Shown piece by piece: positions 1 through 8,929 of a stretch of 64,000 bases of DNA (its first letter is position 1; each line of letters begins with the position of its first letter). A program made the translations under genes and the position numbers. Source of the DNA: Sepioteuthis lessoniana. Its lineage: Eukaryota > Mollusca > Cephalopoda > Myopsida > Loliginidae. The notes beneath the pieces are model-generated. The model was not told where the DNA came from. It was given only the letters and a program-made list of their open reading frames with translations, and ran no database searches. The DNA is taken from positions 29,529,731-29,593,730 of the forward strand of contig OY757939.1 of assembly GCA_963585895.1 (NCBI GenBank), read 5' to 3'.

Positions 1-999
1 TCAACAAGACCAATTCTTTCTGCTACGTATGTGGGGACTTCACAACAGTTGCACAGCATCGAACCATCACTTCCCTCCTCAGAACAGCCTACTTTCACTA
101 TTTTGACTGCAAAATTGGTGATCAGGACAAGTCTTAGACTCCACACATCTGTTGTAAACCCTGCTACAATGGACTAACTGCATGGTTTAATGGCAAGAAA
201 GCGGCTTTCAACTTTGCAGTCCCGATGGTTTGGAGAGAGCCGCGAAACCACGCAGATGATTGCTATTTTTGTTTAACTAATATTACTGGTTTCAATGCAT
301 CTTCTAGGAAAATGATCAAAGGAAGGATACTGATTTTGAGGAGCTTCTTAACTTAAAGGAACTGAGAGCATGGGAAGCATTTAAGTCAGTCTGTAGTGGC
401 TTCCTTGGTAACACACGCGTACCAGATTACCAAGCGTGTATTGAGAAGTTTCTAAAGTCTTACGAGGACATGGGGTGCCGAATGTCACTGAAGATTCATT
501 TTCTCCATTCCCACCTCAACTTCTTCCCGCCAAACCTTTCTCAAATCTTTCTCCAAAGCAGTGAGTGATGAGCATGAAGAAAGATTCCACCAAGACATTA
601 CAAAGATGGAGAGCAACTATCAAGGCAAATGGAACCCCGGCATGATGGGAGACTTCTGCTGGATGCACTTGCGTGACATCCCGGAGGCAAAATACACCAG
701 ATCTTCTAAGAAAAAACACTTTAGACTGTCTATGGTACTATGAATTGTGTAATTGTGTCATCCAAGTATATTGATTCAATCAGTGTTGATCCTGTTTTAT
801 TTGTTATAAGCTGCTGCAACTCTTGAAATATGCACATATATTCTCTGTTTATACTAAAATGAGACTATTTAAAAGCCAGAAACCTAGAGGTGATAGAGGA
901 AAACTATTTTATAAATTTGAATTCAGCACACCCAAATTAACAAAAAACACCTATCCCCATTCTTGCCTCAGACCAAAAATTTATTTTTGTAAACCAGTG
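1..999 (+). pseudogene. Internally deleted copy of a CACTA-like (CMC-type) transposase gene, 5' end outside the window
   Basis: The frame from base 3 encodes a cysteine-rich N-terminus with FCYVCGDF, then GDQDKS, a C-C-x2-C cluster (ICCKPC), and VPMVWREP followed by DCYFC. This looks like a zinc-binding head. An in-frame stop (135-137) lies after GDQDKS. At about 318 the sequence jumps to a part that in the fuller copy (25012-27226) lies about 950 bp further on, so the middle with the putative first two catalytic aspartates is gone. The C-terminal block resumes in another frame and ends with DEHEERFHQDI, MMGDFCWMHLRDIP and a stop near 740. A short insertion precedes DEHEERF. This copy keeps a YQGK segment that the other copy lacks. 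The shared 3' flank runs to CCAGTG at 994-999, the inferred element end. It is not functional. Element class is inferred from the other copy. Confidence 0.75.
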
Positions 1000-1369
1000 T
1001 AATTAGCATTCTTAATACGTTAATAAATTTTTTGCATTGAGCGAGTTATCAGCGACATCTTATCTATCTATCTCATTTTTTATTTTTCTAACTATTTCTA
1101 TAACTCTGTCGGTGTATAGAGGAAAAGTTAGCTTCTTAAAATAATCCCAATGATTAGCTCAACCAGAAATTTTAAATATTAAGTGCTTGCAGGCATAAAA
1201 AGCCTGATTCCTCAGCAAATAGAAAGTGTTTTTTAAGCAATTATTTATTCTTTCTAGCAGCCATTTTAATAATAAAATGTCGTCTGGGTCAACACCCTTT
1301 AGTCAGAATTATCCCGAAGTTCCTTTAGGTGAAACCTGGGTGGGTAGTTTCAGGCCCTTTTAGGTATTA
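1000..1369. other. AT-rich sequence with no recognised feature
   Basis: This stretch follows the transposon copy and leads into a (TA)n tract. I see short TATC runs and no coding signal or recognised repeat family. Confidence 0.5.
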
Positions 1370-1371
1370 TA

Positions 1372-1436
<65 letters not shown>
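1370..1436. repeat. (TA)n microsatellite
   Basis: Uninterrupted TA dinucleotides directly abut the long inverted repeat that starts at 1437. Many elements in this window touch (TA)n tracts in this way. Confidence 0.95.
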
Positions 1437-1439
<3 letters not shown>

Positions 1440-1803
1440 AAGAATTAGGGGGAAAGCAGATAAACCAATACTGACAACATATTCAACAATGATGTTTCGT
1501 TCTTTATTTTAAAAAGAACTTCTTTTGAATGAAAGCGGGATTTTCTAAAGTTCAGCAATTGATGAAATAGATATATAGATAAATAGATATCTGTATCTCT
1601 CCCTTTCTTTCCTTTTCTGCCTTTTTTCTTTAGACCCTTCTCTCCTCTTATCTTTATTTCATTTATCTATTTCCTCAATTGCTGAACTTAAAAAAAAAAA
1701 CATTTTCATTCTGCAGAAGTTTTTTTTAAATAAAGAACGAAATATCAAAATTGCTGAATCCGTTGTCAGTGTTGGTTTATCCACTTTTCCACTTATTCTT
1801 ATC
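1437..1803. repeat. Long inverted repeat (fold-back element)
   Basis: The left arm (1437-1570) and right arm (1667-1803) are imperfect reverse complements, each about 135 bp. They share GATAAGAAT at the outer ends, then GATAAACCAA, TTTCGTTCTTTATT and TTCAGCAATTG. The spacer of about 96 bp is pyrimidine-rich. A related, more compact palindrome lies at 13058-13240. No coding sequence is present, so it is probably a non-autonomous mobile element. Confidence 0.75.
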
Positions 1804-2700
1804 ATCTAGTCAGATTTACCAAAATCTACAATTTCTCCATATATATATATACATATATATATGATCGCATTGGTTTTAGTTTATCTATCTATCTCAGTCT
1901 GTTCAGATGCATTCAGCTATGAACATATCAGTTTCCGTCTGATCGTAAAGTATCGTTTCGTCTATCTATTTATCTATCTATCTATTATAATTCCGAGAGA
2001 ACTCACAAGAAACTGTAACAAGGATATTAGCAATAAATGCCAGTAAATAGAAGCTATATTATTCTAGGCATTGCCGTGGAATCTTGCCATTTACAGAGAT
2101 TCTAAAGCTGGCATCTAAAAAACCCAAAACAAAGTAAACATGAATCAATTATCTAGTTGCTATGAATAAAAACGACAACTTAGCAGTTGTACGGAAAGTG
2201 TCAGTTTATAATTGGTTTACTGAGCGTCTCTGAAAAACAACGATTCTTTTTCTATTTTCGAAATCAAAGCATAAAAACTTATCTCTCCCTTTCTTTTTGG
2301 CTCGTTTATATTTCTTTCTTTCTTTCTTTCTTTCTTTCGAATGTTGATATGCCATTAAAACAAAAATACCAAAACAAATATTTCTTTTTCGTTTCTTCCA
2401 TAAAATGCTTTCATTCTGGAAATGAAATAAAGTGACTAAAACAAAAATAATAAATGAATAGATAGATAAAGACAAAAAAATGATATTACATCTGATTTGG
2501 GCATCGAAAATAACAATGTCTGACAGATAAGGCGAAGCCGTTTTTCAAATAAAATCCATCGAACGTTGAATGACGAAATCTCCATCATTTCCAACTAAAG
2601 ACACGCAGTAATTCATTTTGTAAAACATATCGGTCAAATTTAGCATGAAATGGTACAATATTTCCATTTCAGAGTTATCGGAGATCGTCTAGATTTTTCT
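1804..2700. other. AT-rich non-coding stretch with TATC and TTTC runs
   Basis: The first part (to about 1850) extends the repeat family of the preceding fold-back element. The remainder holds TATC tetranucleotide runs (about 1880-1985) and a TTTC run (about 2312-2338). I see no gene. Confidence 0.5.
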
Positions 2701-2703
2701 AAT

Positions 2704-2705
<2 letters not shown>

Positions 2706-2757
<52 letters not shown>
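2706..2757. repeat. (TA)n microsatellite
   Basis: An uninterrupted TA tract of about 50 bp. Confidence 0.95.
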
Positions 2758-2761
<4 letters not shown>

Positions 2762-3245
2762 GATAATGATGGCATCATGCGAGAGTATGGATCTGCGTCC
2801 AGGACTGAAAACTGGCTACGGCTCGGCCCAACAAAAGCGATCAAAACCAAACGCATACTTATAATAGAAAGTGTGACACCTGCCAAAGATCGGTACATAG
2901 TTACAAGTAAGTTCATTATGGATATAGTAAGAAAAGTTATTTGACAGTAGATTCCTTCTTACCAAAGATAGTAATCGTTTCAGTGAACATATTTCTGGAT
3001 TAATAAAAAAAAGAACTATTACCTTTTTATTTAACCGAAGAACATTACGACTTCTCCTTGACATATTCGAATCGCTAGTGCCATCAACTTTGCATTTTGA
3101 GAAAATTCTCAAGTTAGACTTATGAATCATCTATTTCTGGAGTTAAACTGTTGATAAAGGAGACACATTGTACTGGGTCGTCTGAAGTCTATCGATATAT
3201 TACTTAAATTCTCATAATCATTATTATTATTCCTTACGAGTTTTT
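2758..3245. other. Unassigned sequence
   Basis: Open frames here are short and run into the neighbouring (TA)n tract on one strand, so they look like chance. No recognised repeat or RNA gene. Confidence 0.4.
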
Positions 3246-3249
3246 TCAC

Positions 3250-3445
3250 ACCAACGTTAACTGATGATCTTTCACGGGGGTCTGGGTGACAGAAAGTTTC
3301 CTCTAGTCTCCAGGACTCTCCTTATTCTTGCTGCTCTTTACAATGCTGTTGTTTGGATTGACTCTGCTCGTCCCCCAATTTCCAGCTCTTCCAGCTCCTT
3401 TACTAAGCCTTTGAGGATCGATCCAAGCGTGATTTGTTTGTATCT
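3250..3445 (-). pseudogene. LINE ORF2 C-terminal fragment, family 1
   Basis: The reverse strand carries fragments readable as KGLVKELEELEIGGR, then RIRRVLETRGN, ending in a stop. The same order of motifs (a K-rich GTVSK-like segment, LEELEIGGR, IQTTAL, ARILRRVLET) is seen at 3935-4165 (plus) and 17300-17560 (minus). I know this pattern as the extreme C-terminus of a non-LTR retrotransposon ORF2 common in invertebrate genomes; the clade is not certain. A stop lies after TTAL, so the copy is dead. Only the 3' end survives, as expected for 5'-truncated LINE insertions. Confidence 0.55.
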
Positions 3446-3878
3446 CAAAATCCCAGAGAAGTTTGTGTGTTTCATACTCCAGAACGGATTATTATTATTA
3501 TTATTATCTCTGTGTGGGTGTGGTGAGAGAGAGAAAGAGAAATTGTACGCAGCAAAATATCATTTCAGATAAAGATTTTCATTAGAGCGATGTACTTAAC
3601 ATGGTCCTTTTGAAGAAAGCAATTTTCAGTCCAATTTGTATCTGAATGATAATTTTGCGTGGTCTGAATTCCAGTCTTTTTTCAAATTATCCAAATTTTT
3701 GACATAACGGAGAATACCATGAAATACAAATTAGAATCCTTCTTCTTTCCTAAATAGAAGCATCAATATCATCATAGATACCTGTTATAACGGGTACCCC
3801 ACAAGTTCGAAAACCCCTAGTTTCTTTTAAATTTTAGCATTGTAAAAACTTTTCGGTTGATTTTTAAAGTTTTCTTTA

Positions 3879-3880
<2 letters not shown>
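3446..3880. other. Unassigned AT-rich sequence with an (ATT)n run
   Basis: An (ATT)n run is near 3487-3507. No gene or known repeat was recognised in the rest. Confidence 0.4.
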
Positions 3881-3915
<35 letters not shown>

Positions 3916-3916
<1 letters not shown>

Positions 3917-3940
3917 GCGAGGATCATTAAATAAGTTTAA
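3916..3940. repeat. Short match to the mariner terminal repeat
   Basis: GAGGATCATTAAATAAGTTT matches the terminal sequence of the mariner copy at 51687 (AGGATCATTAAATAAGTTTC). It lies next to a (TA)n tract and immediately before a LINE fragment. It may be an orphan mariner end. Confidence 0.5.
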
Positions 3941-4165
3941 ATAAGCGAAAAGAGGGACAAATACTTGGATCTTGCCAGAGAGCTCAAAAAGCTATGGAAC
4001 ATGAAGGTGACGGTGATGCTAGTGGTATCTGGTACAGTTTCCAAACGTTTAAAAAAAGAGACTGGAAGTCAGAGCAAGAATCGAGACCACAGCATTGATA
4101 AGATTGGCTAGAATACTTAGAAGTGTCCTGGAGACCTGAGGAGACTTGCTACCACTAAGACACCA
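3935..4165 (+). pseudogene. LINE ORF2 C-terminal fragment, family 1
   Basis: The plus strand reads KYLDLARELKKLWNMKVTV, then SGTVSKRLKK, and after frame changes IRLARILRSVLET. This is the same C-terminal tail as at 3250-3445 and 17300-17560. ARELKKLWNMKV is the most conserved block. The reverse transcriptase core is absent. At least one frameshift and stops make it non-functional. Confidence 0.65.
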
Positions 4166-4167
4166 GT

Positions 4168-4227
4168 GAAATACTATCAGCTAACGCTTATTTTGTTTGC
4201 AAAACAAGCGTTAGCTGATAGTATTTC
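4168..4227. repeat. Near-perfect 28-bp inverted repeat with a 4-nt loop
   Basis: The arms at 4168-4195 and 4200-4227 are reverse complements with one mismatch, and TTTG forms the loop. The arms read GAAATACTATCAGCTAACGC outward-in. It sits exactly between a LINE tail and an inverted SINE A. Confidence 0.9.
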
Positions 4228-4325
4228 TTTGTTCAATGGCATATCAACCTTTGTAGGTTATTTAATGCCAAAGCTATTCTCCTAGAAGAACAGTAGTGGT
4301 ACTATTTAACCCATAGCTGGGAGCT
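4222..4325 (-). repeat. SINE A, 3' half, inverted
   Basis: This reads as the reverse complement of the SINE A tail: GGCATATCAACC, GGTTATTTAATGCC, then the body up to CCCATAGCTGGGAG. The tRNA-like head is missing. Confidence 0.75.
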
Positions 4326-4803
4326 GACGCTGGTGTAATGAACTCACAAGGAGTAAAATAATAATAATAATAATACTGACAAATGGCATATGCACAAACA
4401 AAATCTCTCCTTGAAAATGAGACGTATGATATTCTCTCTTTGGGGGACAGAACAATGGTAAGTATGTTAAAGTAACGCACAGCGATCGAATTCTTGTCGC
4501 CACAACAGCCAACATGCTTGAACAACATCGTTGTCGTGAAAAATGAAGAGCAACATTTTTGGATTAAAAAAAAAATATCAAAAAGGTTGGAGTATAATGA
4601 AGATAAACTTGATATCTATCAAGTAACGTATTCGATATTGGGAAATAGGTTATTTCAGTAGCATTAGCATCGATAACAAAATAATTGAAATCATCAGAAT
4701 TCGTGCCTCACAAGTTGGTGGGATTACTTGAAATACTTGAAACGATATAGGTTTGGTTGACTGGTTTTTATGGCATATCAACCCTTTGGTGTTATTTATT
4801 ACC

Positions 4804-4806
4804 AAT

Positions 4807-4874
<68 letters not shown>
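4804..4874. repeat. (CA)n(TA)n compound microsatellite
   Basis: A short CA run is followed by about 55 bp of TA. It sits just after a decayed copy of the shared 3' hairpin (about 4770-4800). Confidence 0.95.
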
Positions 4875-4877
<3 letters not shown>

Positions 4878-4959
4878 TTTCAGACAAATAGTTTGTAGAT
4901 AACATTTTTTAACAAGCCAGAACTCATTTGTTTGCACATAGTCAAATGGTTTCAAATAT

Positions 4960-5255
4960 TGCTATTTAACATTAACAATTCAATGTAACATCAGTCATTT
5001 GTTTTTACATAGTTAAATGGCTGGGGCTATAGAATACACCGACTGCAGAGGGGTAAACCCCCTGAATTATGTGAATTAGAATTGTTGGACTAAATTGAAT
5101 AGCTTGAAATAGAAATGTTTTTGACAATTAAACTGTGTACTCATGCTAAACTGAATTGTTTGAAATAGAACTGACTATTTGCATAAAAACGGATTTAGCA
5201 TTAAATAACCTATAACGGTTGATTTGCCATAAAACCAAACCAACCAACCAACCAA
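4960..5255 (+). repeat. Repeat D copy with the 3' hairpin tail
   Basis: A head with GAATACACCGACTGCAGAGG is followed by AT-rich units (TAAACTGAATTGTTTGAAAT) and the tail GGCATTAAATAACC-like hairpin, ending in an (ACCA)n run. The middle of the D body is deleted. Confidence 0.7.
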
Positions 5256-5373
5256 CATATATGATTTATAATTGAATCGTTTGTGGGTAATTTTATTTTC
5301 AAATGAGCTAAAGCTAATTTGTTTGCACACAAGTATTGTAAAGTTTCTTTTTTAAGTTGAGGAATTATTTTTT

Positions 5374-5617
5374 AAATTGAATTACCATGACCAGAAAAAT
5401 TGCCATGGGTCGTTAATTTGGGATCGCTTGTGCACTATGTCGCTCAGTGGTAGAGTTTCGTGTTTGCATTGTGTGGTCGCTGGTTCGATCTCCATTGGCG
5501 GGGAGATCACGATCTACACTGCTGATGTGACCTAATAAGGTCGATGCCGGTGTATAGTGGTTTCGTATGACGCGCCTAAGTGTGTTGACAGATTTTCTGG
5601 TCATGGTAATTCAATTT
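5374..5617 (+). repeat. tRNA-Ala-like sequence bounded by perfect 25-bp inverted repeats
   Basis: The arms 5374-5398 and 5593-5617 are exact reverse complements (starting AAATTGAATTACCATGACC). Between them, about 5422-5505 resembles tRNA-Ala(TGC): an A-box-like GCTCAGTGGTAGAG, TTTGCAT in the anticodon loop position, and a B-box-like GGTTCGATC. The T stem pairs poorly, so this is a tRNA-derived repeat or pseudogene and not a working tRNA. Whether the inverted arms are mobile-element termini is inference. Confidence 0.65.
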
Positions 5618-5629
5618 ATAACGCAAGTA

Positions 5630-6000
5630 TCGCTTTGGCTAGAACACGGTTAAATAGTTTCGAGTATTGCTATCAAACACTAATAATTCTTTTTAATATC
5701 ATTCATTTGTTTGCAAACTGTGAAGTTGTTTCAAGTATTTCTCACGCTAATAGTTTTATTTGCACACGGTTAAATGGTCACAATTATTGCTACTTAACAC
5801 AAATGATTCTATTCAACACTATTCATTCCTTTGCATACAGTTAAATGGTTTTAAGTATTCCTATCTAACAAGGATACTCCTTTTTAGTATTAACAATTTT
5901 TACATTCGCTCAATCGACTTCAAGTATTGCTAGCTAACACTTATAGTTTTATTTGCACACAGTCAAATGGTACACGGTTAAATGGTTACGTAGGGAGTAG
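5630..6000. repeat. Repeat F, diverged short AT-rich units
   Basis: Phrases such as GTTAAATGGTTTCAAGTATT and TTTGCACACAGTTAAATGG recur head to tail with heavy divergence. The same units appear near 23330-23600, 41345-41550, 51210-51450, 53650-53890, 55390-55540 and 57850-57990. Confidence 0.6.
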
Positions 6001-6071
6001 ACTGACCACTCGCAAAATAACCAATAGCGACTCAATAGACTGAAAATGATGATGATGGTGAAGTGAATATA

Positions 6072-6102
<31 letters not shown>

Positions 6103-6162
6103 GAAGAAAAAAGAAAATAAAGTATGCCAAATGTGATTAATCTATTTTATGAGGGTAAAGTC

Positions 6163-6215
6163 AAGTTAAAACGTTTCGGTTTTATTAAACCTTCATCAGA
6201 ACTTTATGATGGAGA
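6163..6215 (-). ncRNA. Degenerate hammerhead-ribozyme-like motif (Penelope type)
   Basis: On the minus strand, CTGATGA (6193-6199) is followed by AGGTTTAATAAAACC (a GGTTT/AAACC stem) and then GAAAC (from 6177). A 7-nt stem I pairing of TAAAGTT with GACTTTA (one G-U) flanks the core. Stem III is poorly paired and the nucleotide opposite the first stem II position is unmatched, so activity is doubtful. Such minimal motifs are known from Penelope-like element terminal repeats. The element itself was not recognised here. Confidence 0.4.
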
Positions 6216-6332
6216 AAACTGTCGCTTAAACAACGATAGATGTTTTTATAAAGTGACCATCATAAATAAATTCATCTCATTTGGCAGACTTTGTTTCTCT
6301 GTTTTCTTCATACTGTCGGATTTATTTCCGTA

Positions 6333-6336
<4 letters not shown>

Positions 6337-6428
<92 letters not shown>
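6337..6428. repeat. (CA)n(TA)n compound microsatellite
   Basis: About 55 bp of CA is followed by about 37 bp of TA, directly joined to the head of a SINE C copy. Confidence 0.95.
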
Positions 6429-6431
<3 letters not shown>

Positions 6432-6690
6432 TCTTGTGGCTAGAGTGTTCGCGATTGGTCCGGGAGACCGAGGTTCAATCCCAGCTCGAGTCAAACCAAA
6501 GACTGAAATAATGGTACTTGATACATCCTTGCTCAACGCACTGCACACTAAGGTACATATCAAGGGTAAAGTGAAACAATCCAGGAAAAGGAGTAGCGCT
6601 TTCCTCTACTCTTCTGTGTAGTAGCTATTGGAAAGTGACCCTTCGAGTTGCCCTCGACTACGGCTGCCAAATTTACTTTCCTTTACATTA
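6425..6690 (+). repeat. SINE C
   Basis: The tRNA-like head has TGGCTAGAGTGTTCGCGAT and a B-box-like GAGGTTCAATCCC. The body runs through AATGGTACTTGATAC and AGTAGCTATTG to CCCTCGACTACGGC. RNA polymerase III promoter boxes are inferred from the tRNA resemblance. Confidence 0.8.
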
Positions 6691-6711
6691 CTTTCCTTTG
6701 TATGTATATAT

Positions 6712-6970
6712 AACCGGCTCATTGGCCAAGTGAGTAGAGTGTTCGCCAATGGTCCGGGAGACTTGGGTTTAATCCCAGGTCGAGTCATACTTTAAAAATG
6801 GTACTTGATGCCTCCTTTCTTACTCAGCAATATAAGGTACGTATCAAAGATAAAGTGGAGCAATCCAGGGAGTAGTGACCTCCCCTACACTTCGGTGAAG
6901 TATATATTGAAAAGGGAGCCTTCTGGTAGCCCTCAACTACGGTCGCCAACTTTACTTCACTTATATGTAT
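6712..6970 (+). repeat. SINE C
   Basis: This is a second copy in the same orientation, separated by a short TATG tract. The head reads TTGGCCAAGTGAGTAGAGTG, and the body and tail match the preceding copy up to CAACTACGGTCGCC. Confidence 0.8.
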
Positions 6971-6974
6971 ATAT

Positions 6975-7230
6975 ACATCTATGTTGGTTGGGCTTAGAAT
7001 ACGCTGACTGTATCCTCTTCATTACTCCCAGGTTCACTCCTACCCTGAGTGGTAGTACATGTTAGGGTCCCATCTGTGAGTTAAATATATTTAAAGGCTT
7101 TTGGTATTCAAAAGGACTGTTTAAAACTTTTAAGAAACAACAACATAAAAATGCAAATAAGAATGCATAATGAACGCGATTCCCTAAATCAAGACGGGTC
7201 GACGTGTCATTAACATCAATCAATCAATCA
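6975..7230 (+). repeat. Repeat D fragment and AT-rich sequence
   Basis: GGCTTAGAATACGCTGACTG and the part with CACTCCTACCCTGAGTGG, then GGGTCCCATCTGTGAG, match the D body. The sequence after about 7090 was not recognised. Confidence 0.5.
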
Positions 7231-7257
7231 AATGTATATATATATATATATATATAT

Positions 7258-7313
7258 CGTCATCCACAGACAGATCTGTTTCGTTCTATCAGAACTCATC
7301 AGTGTGGCTAGAC
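7258..7313 (-). ncRNA. Hammerhead ribozyme (type I, minimal stem III), apparently intact
   Basis: All core positions are visible on the minus strand. CTGATGA (7296-7302) is followed by stem II GTTCT-GAT-AGAAC (7283-7295) and GAAA (7279-7282). A very short stem III (ACA/TGT around GATC, 7270-7279) leads to the cleavage triplet GTC, with C17 at 7269. Stem I pairs CCACA (7303-7307) with TGTGG (7264-7268). Beyond a small internal loop (TAG/AT), GTC (7311-7313) pairs with GAC (7259-7261). Self-cleavage 3' of C17 is predicted. Minimal stem III is typical of hammerheads in animal retrozyme or SINE-like repeats and Penelope elements, which often act as dimers. Confidence 0.75.
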
Positions 7314-7440
7314 AGTATCTCCGCGTAGCTGGGATCGAAACCCGGTTAACTGAAACACCAAGCCAAAGCTTCTAACCATTTTGCTACGAGGAGAAATTAG
7401 CTACGAAGTAGATTTTTAAACGGTTATGAATCACAATTAG
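7258..7440 (-). repeat. Repeat unit carrying the hammerhead
   Basis: The sequence after the ribozyme (GGCTAGACA, then GCTGGGATCGAAACCCGG) is also found at 15160-15250 beside a mutated hammerhead. Both copies abut microsatellites at the same side. A GATCGAAACCCGG segment resembles a tRNA B box, so the repeat may be SINE-like. Confidence 0.6.
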
Positions 7441-7569
7441 TATTGTTTACATACATCCGTTCAAACGGCCGCCGAGATCTCAATTCAAATACGAAGAGAC
7501 TTGCAAAGGCGCTAATGGCAACACGACTACTTCTTCGCAAGAGAACTCAACCCTACGGGGGTAGGGGAG

Positions 7570-7631
7570 TATATATATATATATATATATATATTTGATT
7601 GATTGATGTTAATATATATATATTGATTGAT

Positions 7632-7668
<37 letters not shown>

Positions 7669-7672
7669 TGTG
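7570..7672. repeat. (TA)n tracts with TTGATTGATGTT spacers
   Basis: Three TA runs are separated by GATTGATTGATG units. A similar CAATCAATCAATC unit precedes the hammerhead at 7215-7232 in the opposite orientation. Confidence 0.85.
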
Positions 7673-7679
7673 TATATGT

Positions 7680-7962
7680 ATTTATCAGCCTCTCCGCAGG
7701 AGTAGGATGTGACACAAGGTCAATATTTAAGCGGAGTTTAACAGGTTTAAATTCAGAGTTTTCTTTCTCCTAGACTGGTTGCTTCACCAAGGTTAAAGAA
7801 CACAGTCTGTCCAACTATTTACCCACAACTGGAGGAAGAATAGTTGGATTCATCCCTTTCTCAATCTATTACCACTATGTGAAATGCAAACAGCCTCGTC
7901 CAGGTTTTGAACTCGGGTTGGCGTGTCCATTTTCAACAACGATAACCATTACACCATGAAAG
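7680..7962 (-). repeat. SINE B
   Basis: Read on the reverse strand, a tRNA-like head (TGGTGTAATGGTTATCGT with GAGTTCAAAACC) leads through a body with GGGTAAATAGTTGGACAGAC to a tail with GTCACATCCTACTC. It is nearly full length. Confidence 0.8.
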
Positions 7963-7984
7963 TATTTGCCTGGCATTTAATGAC

Positions 7985-8262
7985 CGACGAAGGTTGATAT
8001 TCATAAACACCTCCTCCGTTGACAAGATGTAACAAGGCAATCTCTTTTCAAGCAGAGTACAGTTGGTTTGAATTCAACAAAAGTTTTCCTTCTTCTAGAC
8101 CGGTTTGCCGTACCAAGTTTCCCCTGAAGCCGAGTGGAAGAACAGATAGATTCATGCATTTCGTAAAGCGAAACGCAACCTGGTCCAGGATTTGAGCTCG
8201 GGTCGCCGTGTCAATTCCCTAAGACAATAACAGATACGACAGTCACGCCTCCTCGAGACTAG
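7985..8262 (-). repeat. SINE B, diverged
   Basis: This is the same family and orientation as the preceding copy. The head lies near 8195-8255 (GGCGACCCGAGCTCAAATCC on the reverse strand). The body is more diverged. Confidence 0.65.
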
Positions 8263-8263
8263 T

Positions 8264-8505
8264 ATATTATTCGGCGACGTAATGGCTAACGCGCTGGATT
8301 GCAGCCTCAAAGTAAGTGAGCTCGAACTCCAGGCACGTTGTTACGTTCACTTTCGAGCTTATAACTTAGGGAAAGGCATGTACTCTCTTACCTCCCAATT
8401 TTGTGTTAAATAGTACCACTCCTGTTCTTCTACAAGGATGGTTTTGGCATTAAATAACCCGTGAATGTTTATATTCCGTTAAACAATGAAACCAATCACT
8501 ACATT
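8264..8505 (+). repeat. SINE A, nearly full length
   Basis: The head has GTAATGGCTAACGCGCTGGA and a B-box-like GAGCTCGAACTCC. The body has TTACGTTCACTTTCGAGC and GTTAAATAGTACCAC. The tail has GGCATTAAATAACCC and a decayed hairpin partner, ending AAACAATGAAACC. Confidence 0.8.
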
Positions 8506-8615
8506 AGCCTCACTCTTGTATATCTCAAACACGGCATGTGTTTGAATTTTCCATATATTTTGTATTCAACAAACTTCAATATGAAGTCCATTATTTGTAA
8601 TTAAGTATATTTGCA
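8506..8615. other. Spacer without a recognised feature
   Basis: AT-rich sequence between two SINE A copies in opposite orientation. Confidence 0.4.
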
Positions 8616-8855
8616 TCGTTTCTTTGTTTAATGGCATACCAACCTTCATGAGTAATTTAATGCCAAAGCCATCCTGGCAAAATAACAATAGTACGAATTA
8701 ACACATAGCTGGATGGATAAGGAAGTTTATGACTTTTTTCAAGGATATTAGTCCGAAAGTGAACGTAATAGCGTGACTGGAGATCGAACACGCTTACTAC
8801 CAGGTCGCAAACCAATATGTTAACCACTTCGTCACAAAGACTCCCACATATATTT
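8616..8855 (-). repeat. SINE A, inverted
   Basis: It starts with the inverted tail (TTTCTTTGTTTAATGGCATA) and ends with the inverted head (GGTCGCAAACCAATATGTTA). It forms an inverted pair with the copy at 8264-8505. Confidence 0.8.
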
Positions 8856-8929
8856 ATGTTAATTGTATATCTGGCTTTTGTTTTTTGTCCTTTTCACCCT
8901 GTGAAAACTGATCCCAGTGAGTCGGATAA

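Noticed and set aside
5422..5505. A functional tRNA-Ala gene
   Set aside because: A and B boxes are recognisable, but the T stem pairs poorly and the acceptor stem is not convincing.
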